From Pseudomonadota bacterium (lineage in GTDB: Bacteria > Myxococcota > Polyangia > Polyangiales > Polyangiaceae), in contig JAEZYO010001057.1 of assembly GCA_023419055.1 (NCBI GenBank), forward strand, positions 1 to 12,776: DNA of 12,776 bases, given 5' to 3'. This document shows positions 1 to 6,105 of the stretch, piece by piece. How positions within the stretch are numbered: position 1 is the first letter of the stretch; each line of letters opens with the position of its first letter. The notes under the pieces were generated by a model. It saw only the letters and a list, made by a program, of their open reading frames with translations, ran no database searches and was not told the DNA's origin. Made by a program: the position numbers and the translations under genes.

Positions 1-18
1 TAAAGGGCACGGCCGTCG

Positions 19-59
19 TGACGTCGCACCGCAGAGCTATCACTCACGGTGCGACGTCA
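19..59. repeat. 13-bp perfect inverted repeat (stem-loop or operator)
   Basis: Positions 19-31 are the exact reverse complement of 47-59, with a 15-nt spacer. It lies about 30 nt past the stop codon of the GH39 gene, so it could be that gene's terminator hairpin. No T-rich tract follows it in that direction (the sequence reads into a GCCCTTTA-like end), so it may instead be an operator for a gene outside the window. Confidence 0.6.
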
Positions 60-88
60 TCGCGTTCAGCGGCGGCTGCCGCCTGTTT

Positions 89-2011
89 TCACTTGGGGAG
101 CGACGGCTCGATCGTGAGGAGCATCACGCCCGGCGAGCTCAGGCTGAACGTCTTGCTGAAGGTCGTGCCGCACATGGCCGTGCCTACGGGCTCGGCGGGC
201 GACTCCATGGCCGTCCGGATCGCCGTCCAATCGGCTTCGGTCATGGTGGACATCGTCTTCTTGCCGAGCATCTCCCAAGCCGCAAAGGAGTTGCCGCGCG
301 TGTCGTCGACGCGATAGGCCGTCACGTCGTAAGCCATCTCCGGATTGAGACCGGACACCGTGATGCCGATGTCCTGCGCCGGAGCGGTCTCGTAGTACGT
401 GTCGCTCGAGAAGCCGTCGCCGGGGTTCTGCCCGTTGTAGAGGATGATCTGCACGCCGCTGTCCGTGCGGTCGCGCGCGGCCATGCCGCCCACGTCGCCC
501 TCACCCTCGACCGTGAGCGAGAGCTGCTCGTCTCCGAGCTGAGCGAGGAACTTGTACGCGTTGTAAGCAGGCTTCTTGATGCTCTCGCGATTCAAGAGGC
601 CCATGGCTCCGATGAACGGGTTCTGCTCGGCGACGTGGTCGCCATCGTCGTCGTAGCCCTCGTCGAACACGTCCGAGAGCGTCCACCACGCGTACGTGAT
701 CGGGAAGCGCTTGCCCTCCTTGGCGCAGCGCTGCGCGATGTTCGAGTACACCTGAGCCACGAACGCGGCGCCCTGGTTGGTCTCCTGCGGCTCCCAGGCG
801 GGCTCGCCTCCGCCGCCGATGAGGCCGAACTCCCACGTCGGACCGAACTCGGTCACGGCGATTTGGACCGTGTTCTTCTGGTAGCTGTCGAGCAGATCGA
901 GGCCGGTGAAGTAGCCGTTCACCGCGCCGTCGATGAAGTTCCAGGTGTGGAAGGTGAAGAAGTCGAGCGGCCCGTTCGTGTTCTTGATGTGGTCGAGGAA
1001 CTTGATGCCGGACATCGAGTTGCCGGTCAGCTCAACGGCCTGGCTCGACACCGGACCACCCACGCGACCGTTCGGCAGCACCGCGCGCACACCCGCCGCC
1101 GCCTTGTCGTAGAGCTTGAGGTAGTCGTCGAAGGTCCCCTTCCAGAACTTCCCGCTGCAGCACTCGGGCTCGTTCCAGACCTCGAAGTACCAGTTCTGCA
1201 CCACGTCCGCGCCGTACTTCTCGACGCTGTGCTGGACGAACGCCTGAACGAGGCCCTGCCAGCGGTCGTAGTCCTTGGGCGGCGAGACGATCATCTTCCA
1301 GTCGAAGACGGTCTGCATCGGATCCGACGCCAGCGCAGACGGCATGGACGCCAGCTCGATGATCGGCGCGATGCCGTGCGCGACCAGGAAGTCGAAGATG
1401 ATGTCGGAGCGGCTGAAGTCGTAGACGGGCTCGCCGTTGACTTCCTTGTAGATGCCGATGTCGTCGTGGAAGAGCCCGTGCGCGCGGATGCTCTTGAGCT
1501 CCAGGTTCTGGACGGCGTCCTCCGTGTGATCCTTGAGGACCTGCGACCAGCGGATCCCGTCATGATTCAGCTTGTCTTGAGCCTGGTGCTCGGCAGCAAG
1601 CTGGCTCTGGTCCAGGTAAAGGCCCATGCGGCCGAGGCCGAACGTGGTCCAGAAGTGCGGCAGCGCGCCCCAGGACTCGCCACCGGCCGTGACCTTATGA
1701 ACCGCCGCGCTCACATCGTCCGTCGGGAAACCGCCTTGGCATTCGACCGTATCGACCGTGGGCGGCGCGCCGCCGAGCGGCGGGATGCCACCGCTGCCGC
1801 TCGATCCGCCTGTCCCACCGGTGCTACCGCCAGAGCCACCGGAGGCAGCAACTCCACCGGTGCCGCCGACGCCCGGTGCCGCACCAGCGCCCGTGGTGCC
1901 CGCCTGACTGACGCCCTCGTCGCAAGCACCCGACGCAAACGCGAGCGGAAGCGCGAGCAAACCCATCTTGTAGGAACGCAGAGAGGAAAGGATCGTCGAA
2001 CGGTCGTCCAT
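89..2011 (-). CDS. GH39-family glycoside hydrolase lipoprotein (probable beta-xylosidase)
   Basis: A 640-residue predicted secreted lipoprotein, likely releasing xylose from xylo-oligosaccharides or a related glycoside. A basic N-terminus and hydrophobic stretch (about 11-29) end in a lipobox-like SGAC with Cys30, followed by a Gly/Ser/Thr-rich linker (about 35-85). The (beta/alpha)8 catalytic region spans about 100-490: VWNEPE carries the expected acid/base Glu281 and VTEFG the expected nucleophile Glu388. The AWWTLSDVF stretch and the 'KPAYNAY' motif near 480 are also typical of GH39. Residues about 495-640 look like the accessory beta-sandwich. The ATG at 2011 has only a weak GAGG before it; Met16 (1966) is an alternative that would still keep a signal peptide. 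The residue after the lipidated Cys is Asp. Family is confident; substrate is inferred from the neighbouring xylanase. Confidence 0.88.
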   Translation of the reverse strand: MDDRSTILSSLRSYKMGLLALPLAFASGACDEGVSQAGTTGAGAAPGVGGTGGVAASGGSGGSTGGTGGSSGSGGIPPLGGAPPTVDTVECQGGFPTDDVSAAVHKVTAGGESWGALPHFWTTFGLGRMGLYLDQSQLAAEHQAQDKLNHDGIRWSQVLKDHTEDAVQNLELKSIRAHGLFHDDIGIYKEVNGEPVYDFSRSDIIFDFLVAHGIAPIIELASMPSALASDPMQTVFDWKMIVSPPKDYDRWQGLVQAFVQHSVEKYGADVVQNWYFEVWNEPECCSGKFWKGTFDDYLKLYDKAAAGVRAVLPNGRVGGPVSSQAVELTGNSMSGIKFLDHIKNTNGPLDFFTFHTWNFIDGAVNGYFTGLDLLDSYQKNTVQIAVTEFGPTWEFGLIGGGGEPAWEPQETNQGAAFVAQVYSNIAQRCAKEGKRFPITYAWWTLSDVFDEGYDDDGDHVAEQNPFIGAMGLLNRESIKKPAYNAYKFLAQLGDEQLSLTVEGEGDVGGMAARDRTDSGVQIILYNGQNPGDGFSSDTYYETAPAQDIGITVSGLNPEMAYDVTAYRVDDTRGNSFAAWEMLGKKTMSTMTEADWTAIRTAMESPAEPVGTAMCGTTFSKTFSLSSPGVMLLTIEPSLPK

Positions 2012-2119
2012 TGGCCTCGAGGGGGTTAAGGGAGGAAGAGTCCGTAGGGTAACAAATCAGAAGCGACCGAGCACACGCCTTCGCACATGGACACACCTTT
2101 CGCGATTTCGTCCAAACCT

Positions 2120-2131
2120 GGGACCGGTCCC
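2120..2131. promoter_or_regulatory. 12-bp perfect palindrome upstream of GH39
   Basis: The sequence GGGACCGGTCCC is fully self-complementary and lies about 110 bp upstream of the GH39 start codon. The position suits an operator, but no regulator can be assigned. Confidence 0.35.
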
Positions 2132-2144
2132 GTTCCGCGTAGTG

Positions 2145-2157
2145 CCGAAATTTTCGG
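2145..2157. promoter_or_regulatory. 13-bp palindrome upstream of GH39
   Basis: CCGAAATTTTCGG has 6-bp arms around a single central T. It is AT-richer than its surroundings and sits 13 bp from another palindrome, which is the kind of pairing seen at operators. Confidence 0.35.
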
Positions 2158-2283
2158 TAGGCTTGCTCGCTGCATGGCGCAATTCGTCCCAACTCAGGGG
2201 AGAGATGACGGGCGCCGGCCGCCACGAGCTCCAATGGGACCGAGCACGGACTTCCGAACGAACGTCGCACCGGGACGCCCGGG

Positions 2284-2289
2284 TATAGT
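2284..2289 (+). promoter_or_regulatory. -10-like hexamer for a leaderless transcript
   Basis: TATAGT lies exactly 7 nt before the ATG at 2297, so transcription would begin at or next to the start codon. No good -35 element and no Shine-Dalgarno is visible. The GFA gene at 7959 shows the same spacing. Confidence 0.5.
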
Positions 2290-2296
2290 CTCGCGC

Positions 2297-2623
2297 ATGA
2301 CCAGAGATGAAGTCGTCGCGGCCGTCGAGGAAGGCATCGACAACGATCGCTTCCGCTCGCTACCGCCCGAGCTCGTGATGGAGCTCGGCTTGCCCCAAGC
2401 GAGGATCGAGGCCGTGATGAAGCGCTTGCAGGACATCTTCATGCTGAGGACCGACATCGAGGTCGGCCGCTGGCCGAACGGGGTCGCCGTTGCCTGCATC
2501 CGAGATTCGGCGCCGATCTGGGCGATCCTCCGGGTCGCCGACCAGGAAGGCGCGACTCGCGTCGCGCTGCACGGCCCCGAGGAGGGGCTCGTCTGGGAGA
2601 TGCATCTCACGAAGCAGGGTTGA
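2297..2623 (+). CDS. small hypothetical protein (108 aa)
   Basis: I do not recognise a family. The 108-residue product is acidic and mostly helical in its first half, with no signal peptide or membrane segment. The second half (about 50-105) has alternating hydrophobic residues that suggest a small alpha/beta fold. The frame is open back to 2087, but those 70 extra codons read as unrelated low-quality sequence. The ATG at 2297 is preferred because of the -10-like hexamer 7 nt before it, which points to leaderless expression. It converges on the MarR-like gene with an 11-nt gap and no terminator. It sits inside the hydrolase locus, but nothing links it to polysaccharide use. Confidence 0.6.
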   Translation: MTRDEVVAAVEEGIDNDRFRSLPPELVMELGLPQARIEAVMKRLQDIFMLRTDIEVGRWPNGVAVACIRDSAPIWAILRVADQEGATRVALHGPEEGLVWEMHLTKQG

Positions 2624-2634
2624 GCCGCGCTCCT

Positions 2635-2946
2635 TCACTGCTCTTTGGACAACGCTTCGAGGTTCTTGACCACTTTCGCGAGTGTCCGTCGAGTGACGAG
2701 CAGCTCTTCTTCGGGGAGCCGCGTCATCCCGCTTCGATCTCGGAGCATCAGGTCACAGAGCTCCGAGGCGGTGCGGCCCTCGCGCATCCAGAGGAAAACC
2801 AGGATCAGCCACTCCTCCGGCGATGTCGCTCCTGCCTCCCGCATTACCGGGTACATCGTCCAGCGGCTCGCGTGAAAGACACGATGAACGCAATAGAGGA
2901 CGGCCTCTTCGAACAGGCGGCTGTCCTCGGCTATCTGCTCCGTCAT
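2635..2946 (-). CDS. MarR-like winged-helix protein, apparently lacking the wing
   Basis: The 103-residue product looks like a shortened MarR-type regulator. Residues 11-40 resemble the N-terminal dimerisation helix. Residues about 42-77 match the MarR helix-turn-helix, with 'SPEEWLILVFLW', 'GRTASELCDLML' and a recognition helix 'RDRSGMTRL'. Residues 78-103 (PEEELL... and NLEALSKEQ) resemble the family's C-terminal helix. The stretch normally between them, the beta-hairpin wing and linker helix (about 30-40 residues), is absent, and usual family members are about 140 residues or more. The ATG start has no clear ribosome site. The frame stays open upstream through the 65-nt gap after GH10 and into its 3' end, but offers no ATG, GTG or TTG start in that gap. 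Its position behind GH10 suggests local regulation, which is inference. Confidence 0.55.
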   Translation of the reverse strand: MTEQIAEDSRLFEEAVLYCVHRVFHASRWTMYPVMREAGATSPEEWLILVFLWMREGRTASELCDLMLRDRSGMTRLPEEELLVTRRTLAKVVKNLEALSKEQ

Positions 2947-3011
2947 CGCCAGAATATCTCGACCGAGGTCGAGGGCGGAGCACCTTGCGCGGAGCCCAAC
3001 GCGCTCGAACG

Positions 3012-4343
3012 CTACTTGCCGAGCAAGGCGTCCATGACGCCGTCGTATGACGGCTTTTTCACGTAGTTGTCGTTCCAGAGGAGAGGCCGAGGAGGATCAT
3101 TGCCCTGACATTGGAGGTCCGTGCGGCTGTTCAGGAACGAGTACTTGTCCGTGATTCCCCAAACCGTGATGTCCGTGCAGCCAGGGTTCTCCATGCACAC
3201 CGCGATGATGTCGTGAAAGCGTTTCTTCTGCTGCTCGTCGGTGCCACCCGCACAGTAGCGCACGTCCATTTCGCTCAAGAGCACCTCGACGCCCAGCGCC
3301 AGCAAGCGCTTCAAGTTCGCCTCGAACTCGGGAAGGGGCGGATCTTCGTCGGTGGTGCGCGTGTGCATCTGCATCCCTACTCCGTCGATCGGCACGCCGC
3401 GCGCCTTGAAGTCCTTCACCATCTCGTAGACAGCGTCCGCCTTCGGGTAGGCGCTCTCGATGTCGTAGTCGTTGTAGTAGAGCTTCACGTCCGGATCTGC
3501 CGCGCGCGCTGCCTTGAAGGCGTCCTCGATGAACGTGGCGCCGAAATTGTCGCTCCAGATCGAGTCGCGGATCTGGCAATCGTCTCCCCACGCTTCATTG
3601 ACGACGTCCCAGGCGATCACCCGCCCTTTGTAGTGCGCCATCACCTTCTGGATGTGATTGATCATGGCGGAGTGGAGCGCGCTTCCGCTCAAGCTGGTGA
3701 GCCACGTCGGGAGCTGGTTGTGCCACACGAGCGTGTGCCCCTTCACCTTCATCCCGTTCGCTTCTGCGAACTCGACGATCTTGTCGCCTTCCGTAAAGTC
3801 GAACGAGTTTTGCGACTGCTCGGTCGCGTCCCACTTCATCTCGTCTTCGGGCGTGACGTAGTTGAACTCGAGGGCCAGGTCGGCGTATTGCGCCTCGTCC
3901 AAGTTGCGGTTCGTGAGGGCCACGCCGATCAGTCGGTTGGTGCAGGTGCCCGCATGCCACAGCTTTGTCGGATTGGCGCAGTGAGGGCTGGTACCGCCCG
4001 CAGATCCACCACCGCCACCAGCTCCTCCCGTCGTGCCGCCGGCGCCACCGGCCGAACCGGCAACTCCGCCGAAGCCGCCTCCGCCCACTCCGGAACCGCC
4101 GACTCCGGCCGAACCGCTCGAACTCGAACCACCTACCGCTCCCGCAGCGCCGCCACTGCTCCCTGAATCGGCCGCGCCTCCACTGGCGCTCGCGCCCGCC
4201 CCTGATCCGGAGCCGGCGCCGCTCGGGCTTCCGGCAGATCCGCCATTCCCGGTGCTCGGCGCCGTGGGGGTTTGCGAAGAGCAGGCGACGAGCGCGAGCA
4301 GAAGGGCGTTGACGAGGGGACGGCCCAAGCGGTCGAGATTCAT
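3012..4343 (-). CDS. GH10 endo-beta-1,4-xylanase lipoprotein
   Basis: A 443-residue secreted lipoprotein that should cut the xylan backbone. A hydrophobic signal ends in LVAC with Cys21 as the lipidated residue. Residues about 25-120 form a Gly/Ser/Ala linker. The GH10 barrel spans about 135-440. It contains EMKWDATE (168-175) and HTLVWHNQLP (203-212); WDVVNEAW carries acid/base Glu250, LLSEMDVR carries nucleophile Glu358, and VWGITDKYSF (394-403) is the conserved Trp-containing strand. No carbohydrate-binding module is visible and the protein stops right after the barrel. GGAG lies just before the ATG at 4343. It is divergent from GH12 across a region rich in palindromes. Confidence 0.95.
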   Translation of the reverse strand: MNLDRLGRPLVNALLLALVACSSQTPTAPSTGNGGSAGSPSGAGSGSGAGASASGGAADSGSSGGAAGAVGGSSSSGSAGVGGSGVGGGGFGGVAGSAGGAGGTTGGAGGGGGSAGGTSPHCANPTKLWHAGTCTNRLIGVALTNRNLDEAQYADLALEFNYVTPEDEMKWDATEQSQNSFDFTEGDKIVEFAEANGMKVKGHTLVWHNQLPTWLTSLSGSALHSAMINHIQKVMAHYKGRVIAWDVVNEAWGDDCQIRDSIWSDNFGATFIEDAFKAARAADPDVKLYYNDYDIESAYPKADAVYEMVKDFKARGVPIDGVGMQMHTRTTDEDPPLPEFEANLKRLLALGVEVLLSEMDVRYCAGGTDEQQKKRFHDIIAVCMENPGCTDITVWGITDKYSFLNSRTDLQCQGNDPPRPLLWNDNYVKKPSYDGVMDALLGK

Positions 4344-4408
4344 CGCTCCTCATTCCCGCGCTCTCCGCTGCCGATCGCAGAATGGGACTGGTTCCAGCTC
4401 GAGGTCGC

Positions 4409-4424
4409 TGCAAGGGGCGCGCCG
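4409..4424 (-). promoter_or_regulatory. possible sigma-54 promoter for GH10
   Basis: On the minus strand this reads CGGCGCGCCCCTTGCA. It has the invariant GG-N10-GC and matches most of the -24/-12 consensus (TGGCACG-N4-TTGCA), with mismatches at two positions. It would give a leader of about 50 nt before the GH10 ATG. GG-N10-GC is common by chance in GC-rich DNA, so this is tentative. Confidence 0.35.
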
Positions 4425-4469
4425 ACGATCATCGACGCAGATCCGCTCGTGAGACAGTCACCACTGCGC

Positions 4470-4481
4470 TGAGTGAAGACT
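4470..4481. promoter_or_regulatory. operator-like repeat, copy 1
   Basis: TGAGTGAAGACT is identical to 4510-4521, exactly 40 bp further on. Its right half is a degenerate version of the palindrome that copy 2 completes, as expected for a weaker site of the same binding protein. Confidence 0.5.
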
Positions 4482-4509
4482 ACTTACCAAGCAATGATCA
4501 CTCGCGCGT

Positions 4510-4529
4510 TGAGTGAAGACTCTTCACTC
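4510..4529. promoter_or_regulatory. operator-like repeat, copy 2, with 19-bp perfect palindrome
   Basis: Positions 4511-4529 read GAGTGAAGACTCTTCACTC, a perfect 9-1-9 palindrome, and 4510-4521 repeats copy 1. The symmetry suggests a dimeric regulator. The location between divergent hydrolase genes suggests shared control of GH10 and GH12. Confidence 0.55.
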
Positions 4530-4645
4530 GGTAAAAGTCCGCCGCGACGATGCCGCCACCGACGTGGTCGCTCTGTGCGCCGGCACTGCTCGCGCGCGCT
4601 CGTCGGCAGGTGCTGCAAAAAAGTGACGAGTGCGCAATCTAATGT

Positions 4646-4661
4646 GATCGAGGGCTCGATC
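4646..4661. promoter_or_regulatory. 16-bp palindrome upstream of GH12
   Basis: GATCGAGGGCTCGATC has perfect 7-bp arms and a 2-bp centre. It is about 125 bp upstream of the GH12 start. It is a possible operator, but CGATCG-type words also recur elsewhere in this window. Confidence 0.3.
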
Positions 4662-4681
4662 GTAGGGAGTACAGCCTTGCG

Positions 4682-4694
4682 CGGCACTGTGCCG
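4682..4694. promoter_or_regulatory. 13-bp palindrome upstream of GH12
   Basis: CGGCACTGTGCCG has 6-bp arms around one T, and sits 93 bp or more before the GH12 start. No regulator can be assigned. Confidence 0.3.
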
Positions 4695-4728
4695 AACGGT
4701 TAGCTTGCGGACCGGCTCCCCGACGTAG

Positions 4729-4768
4729 GGAATGAGTAAGGCTCGCCCTCCGGGCCCTGCTTCATTCC
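4729..4768 (+). promoter_or_regulatory. hairpin in the probable GH12 leader
   Basis: GGAATGA (4729-4735) pairs with TCATTCC (4762-4768), and an inner GCCC/GGGC helix (4745-4748 with 4752-4755) is nested inside. It ends about 20 nt before the GH12 start. It could stabilise the mRNA or affect translation; no riboswitch class is recognised. Confidence 0.35.
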
Positions 4769-4787
4769 TTCAACCTGCGAAAATTCC

Positions 4788-6023
4788 ATGAGACACATGC
4801 CCTATTCTCTCAAGCTCGTTGGTTTGACCTCCCTGGCTCTCCTCGCGTCGGTTTCGTTGCTAGCCGGGTGTAGCGACGATTCCTCGGTCGGAAACGCCGG
4901 TGCAGGCGCCACGACCGGCGCCGGAGCCGGTGCTGGAACCGGTGCCGGAGCTGGAGCTGGAACCGGTGCCGGGGCCGGCTCGGGCGGCGGCGCCACCGGA
5001 TCTGGCGGCTCCGGCAACAACGCCGGTGGTACGGGCAACACCGGGAGCGGGGGCGTCGGCACTGGCGGCAACGCGGCTGGCGGGACCGGCAACAACACGG
5101 GAGGCACCTCGGGCGGCGCTGGTGGCTCGAGCGCGGGCTCGGGGGGCAGCGGTCCCATCGACACCAAGCCGAACGCGAAGCCCGGAGACATGACCTCCAC
5201 CGCGCAGGACTACCTGCGTCTCGGCGAGATCCGGATCCTCAACAACAACTGGGGCTCGGAAGACTGGGGCTGCACCGCGCCGACGAGCGTCTATAGCGTC
5301 TTCGTCAATAACGACAAGACCTTCGGCTGGAACTTCGACCGCGGCAATTGCGACACGGGCAACACCAACACCAAGCCCGACTTCCCGCAAATTGAGTTCG
5401 GCATCCATCCGTTCGGCATCGGGAGTCCGCTCGCTACCTCGCCCGACTTCTCTTCCACGACGCTCATGCCGCGTCAGGTCAAGGACATCACGAGCGCCAG
5501 CGTGACCATCCAGAACCTGAGCGTCACGCTCGAGAAGGAAGCCAACTGGAACATCACGTTCGAGTTCTGGCTGAGCGAGCGCGATCCGGTGAACGATCCG
5601 AACCCGGGCGTCTACGCAGAGCTCATGACCTTCTGGGGCTGGGAGAACGGCCGCTGGCCAGCCGATGGTCCCAACGAGAATGGGTCTTGCGATGGTGGCT
5701 CCGGGTGCGGCGAGACGCTGATGACCAGCGGCAAGACCTACACCCTCTGGGTTCAGCGCAACCAGTGGGGCGAATCGCCGTTCTGGCGCTACTTCCAGTT
5801 CCGAGACAACGCTGGTCCCAACAAGACCTTCGCCAATCTCACCGTCGACGTTAAGCCGCTCCTCGATTACCTCGTCAACACGCGCGGCTACTCCGCTGAC
5901 TACTGGGTCACTCGCCTCGAGGTCGGTAGCGAAATCGACGATGATACGAAGGGCTCGGTCAAAATGTCGAACATCACCTTCGAGGTCAACGGCGAGAGTC
6001 GTTCCGCTGAGTTCGGCCAGTAG
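4788..6023 (+). CDS. GH12-family endo-beta-glucanase/xyloglucanase lipoprotein
   Basis: A 411-residue secreted lipoprotein. The signal peptide ends in LLAGC, with Cys28 lipidated. Residues about 30-124 are a Gly/Ala/Asn/Thr linker, including a Gly-Ala octapeptide repeat. The beta-jelly-roll domain spans about 140-402. It has the family's N-terminal NNNWG (152-156), the AELMTFWGW strand with the expected nucleophile Glu278, and VGSEI with the expected acid/base Glu382. GH12 members act on beta-1,4-glucans, xyloglucan or mixed-linkage glucan; the sequence does not say which. The motifs are divergent (ELMTFW instead of the usual EIMIWL), so activity is probable, not certain. No Shine-Dalgarno precedes the ATG at 4788; Met4 (4797) is an equally possible start. 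Confidence 0.82.
   Translation: MRHMPYSLKLVGLTSLALLASVSLLAGCSDDSSVGNAGAGATTGAGAGAGTGAGAGAGTGAGAGSGGGATGSGGSGNNAGGTGNTGSGGVGTGGNAAGGTGNNTGGTSGGAGGSSAGSGGSGPIDTKPNAKPGDMTSTAQDYLRLGEIRILNNNWGSEDWGCTAPTSVYSVFVNNDKTFGWNFDRGNCDTGNTNTKPDFPQIEFGIHPFGIGSPLATSPDFSSTTLMPRQVKDITSASVTIQNLSVTLEKEANWNITFEFWLSERDPVNDPNPGVYAELMTFWGWENGRWPADGPNENGSCDGGSGCGETLMTSGKTYTLWVQRNQWGESPFWRYFQFRDNAGPNKTFANLTVDVKPLLDYLVNTRGYSADYWVTRLEVGSEIDDDTKGSVKMSNITFEVNGESRSAEFGQ
4914..4979 (+). repeat. 24-bp tandem repeat coding the GH12 linker
   Basis: Units at 4914-4937 and 4938-4961, plus a partial third to 4979, encode TGAGAGAG octapeptides. The codons vary (GCC/GCT, GGA/GGT), so the units are related but not identical. Such repeats can change linker length by slippage without shifting the frame. 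Confidence 0.7.
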
Positions 6024-6054
6024 AGACGAGCAGCGCTAACCCGCGCCGGAGAAA

Positions 6055-6095
6055 GAAACGCCACGGGCCGAGAAGGTCCGTGGCGTTTTCGTTTC
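6055..6095. terminator. bidirectional intrinsic terminator between GH12 and GH5
   Basis: Positions 6056-6069 pair with 6075-6088 (14 bp, one G-T) around a GAGAA loop. On the plus strand TTTTCGTTTCC follows; on the minus strand the A-rich left flank gives TTTCTTTC. It sits 32 nt after the GH12 stop and 11 nt after the GH5 stop, so it can serve both convergent genes. Confidence 0.9.
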
Positions 6096-6105
6096 CGTGA
6101 GTGCG

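Larger units (their letters stand above)
2012..2296. other. intergenic region between GH39 and the small unknown gene
   Basis: This 285-bp divergent spacer holds no convincing gene. An open frame from 2087 to the downstream gene is a chance N-terminal extension. It contains two perfect palindromes (2120-2131 and 2145-2157) that could be regulatory. I see no clear -35/-10 pair for GH39. Confidence 0.6.
4344..4787. other. 444-bp divergent regulatory region between GH10 and GH12
   Basis: No credible gene lies here; the open frame at 4473-4703 has an Arg-rich composition typical of non-coding GC-rich DNA. The stretch holds a sigma-54-like match facing GH10, a 12-bp direct repeat at 40-bp spacing, three perfect palindromes and a hairpin close to the GH12 start. 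Confidence 0.75.

Noticed and set aside
635..2029. 464-codon plus-strand open frame opposite GH39
   Set aside because: It is Arg/Val/Leu/Glu-rich with no motif and mirrors the codons of a clearly real GH39 gene; long antisense frames are expected in GC-rich DNA.
2087..2296. N-terminal extension of the small unknown protein
   Set aside because: Seventy codons of unstructured sequence covering two palindromes; a -10-like hexamer 7 nt before the ATG at 2297 supports the shorter form.
3111..4166. 351-codon plus-strand frame opposite GH10
   Set aside because: Antisense shadow of the xylanase; no recognisable domain.
4473..4703. 76-codon frame in the GH10/GH12 intergenic region
   Set aside because: It has a biased composition and no domain, and it covers the repeats and palindromes that look regulatory.
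4980..5160. Gly-rich repetitive DNA as a possible CRISPR or satellite array
   Set aside because: It is in frame inside the GH12 lipoprotein and codes a Gly/Asn/Thr linker; there are no regular repeats with unique spacers.
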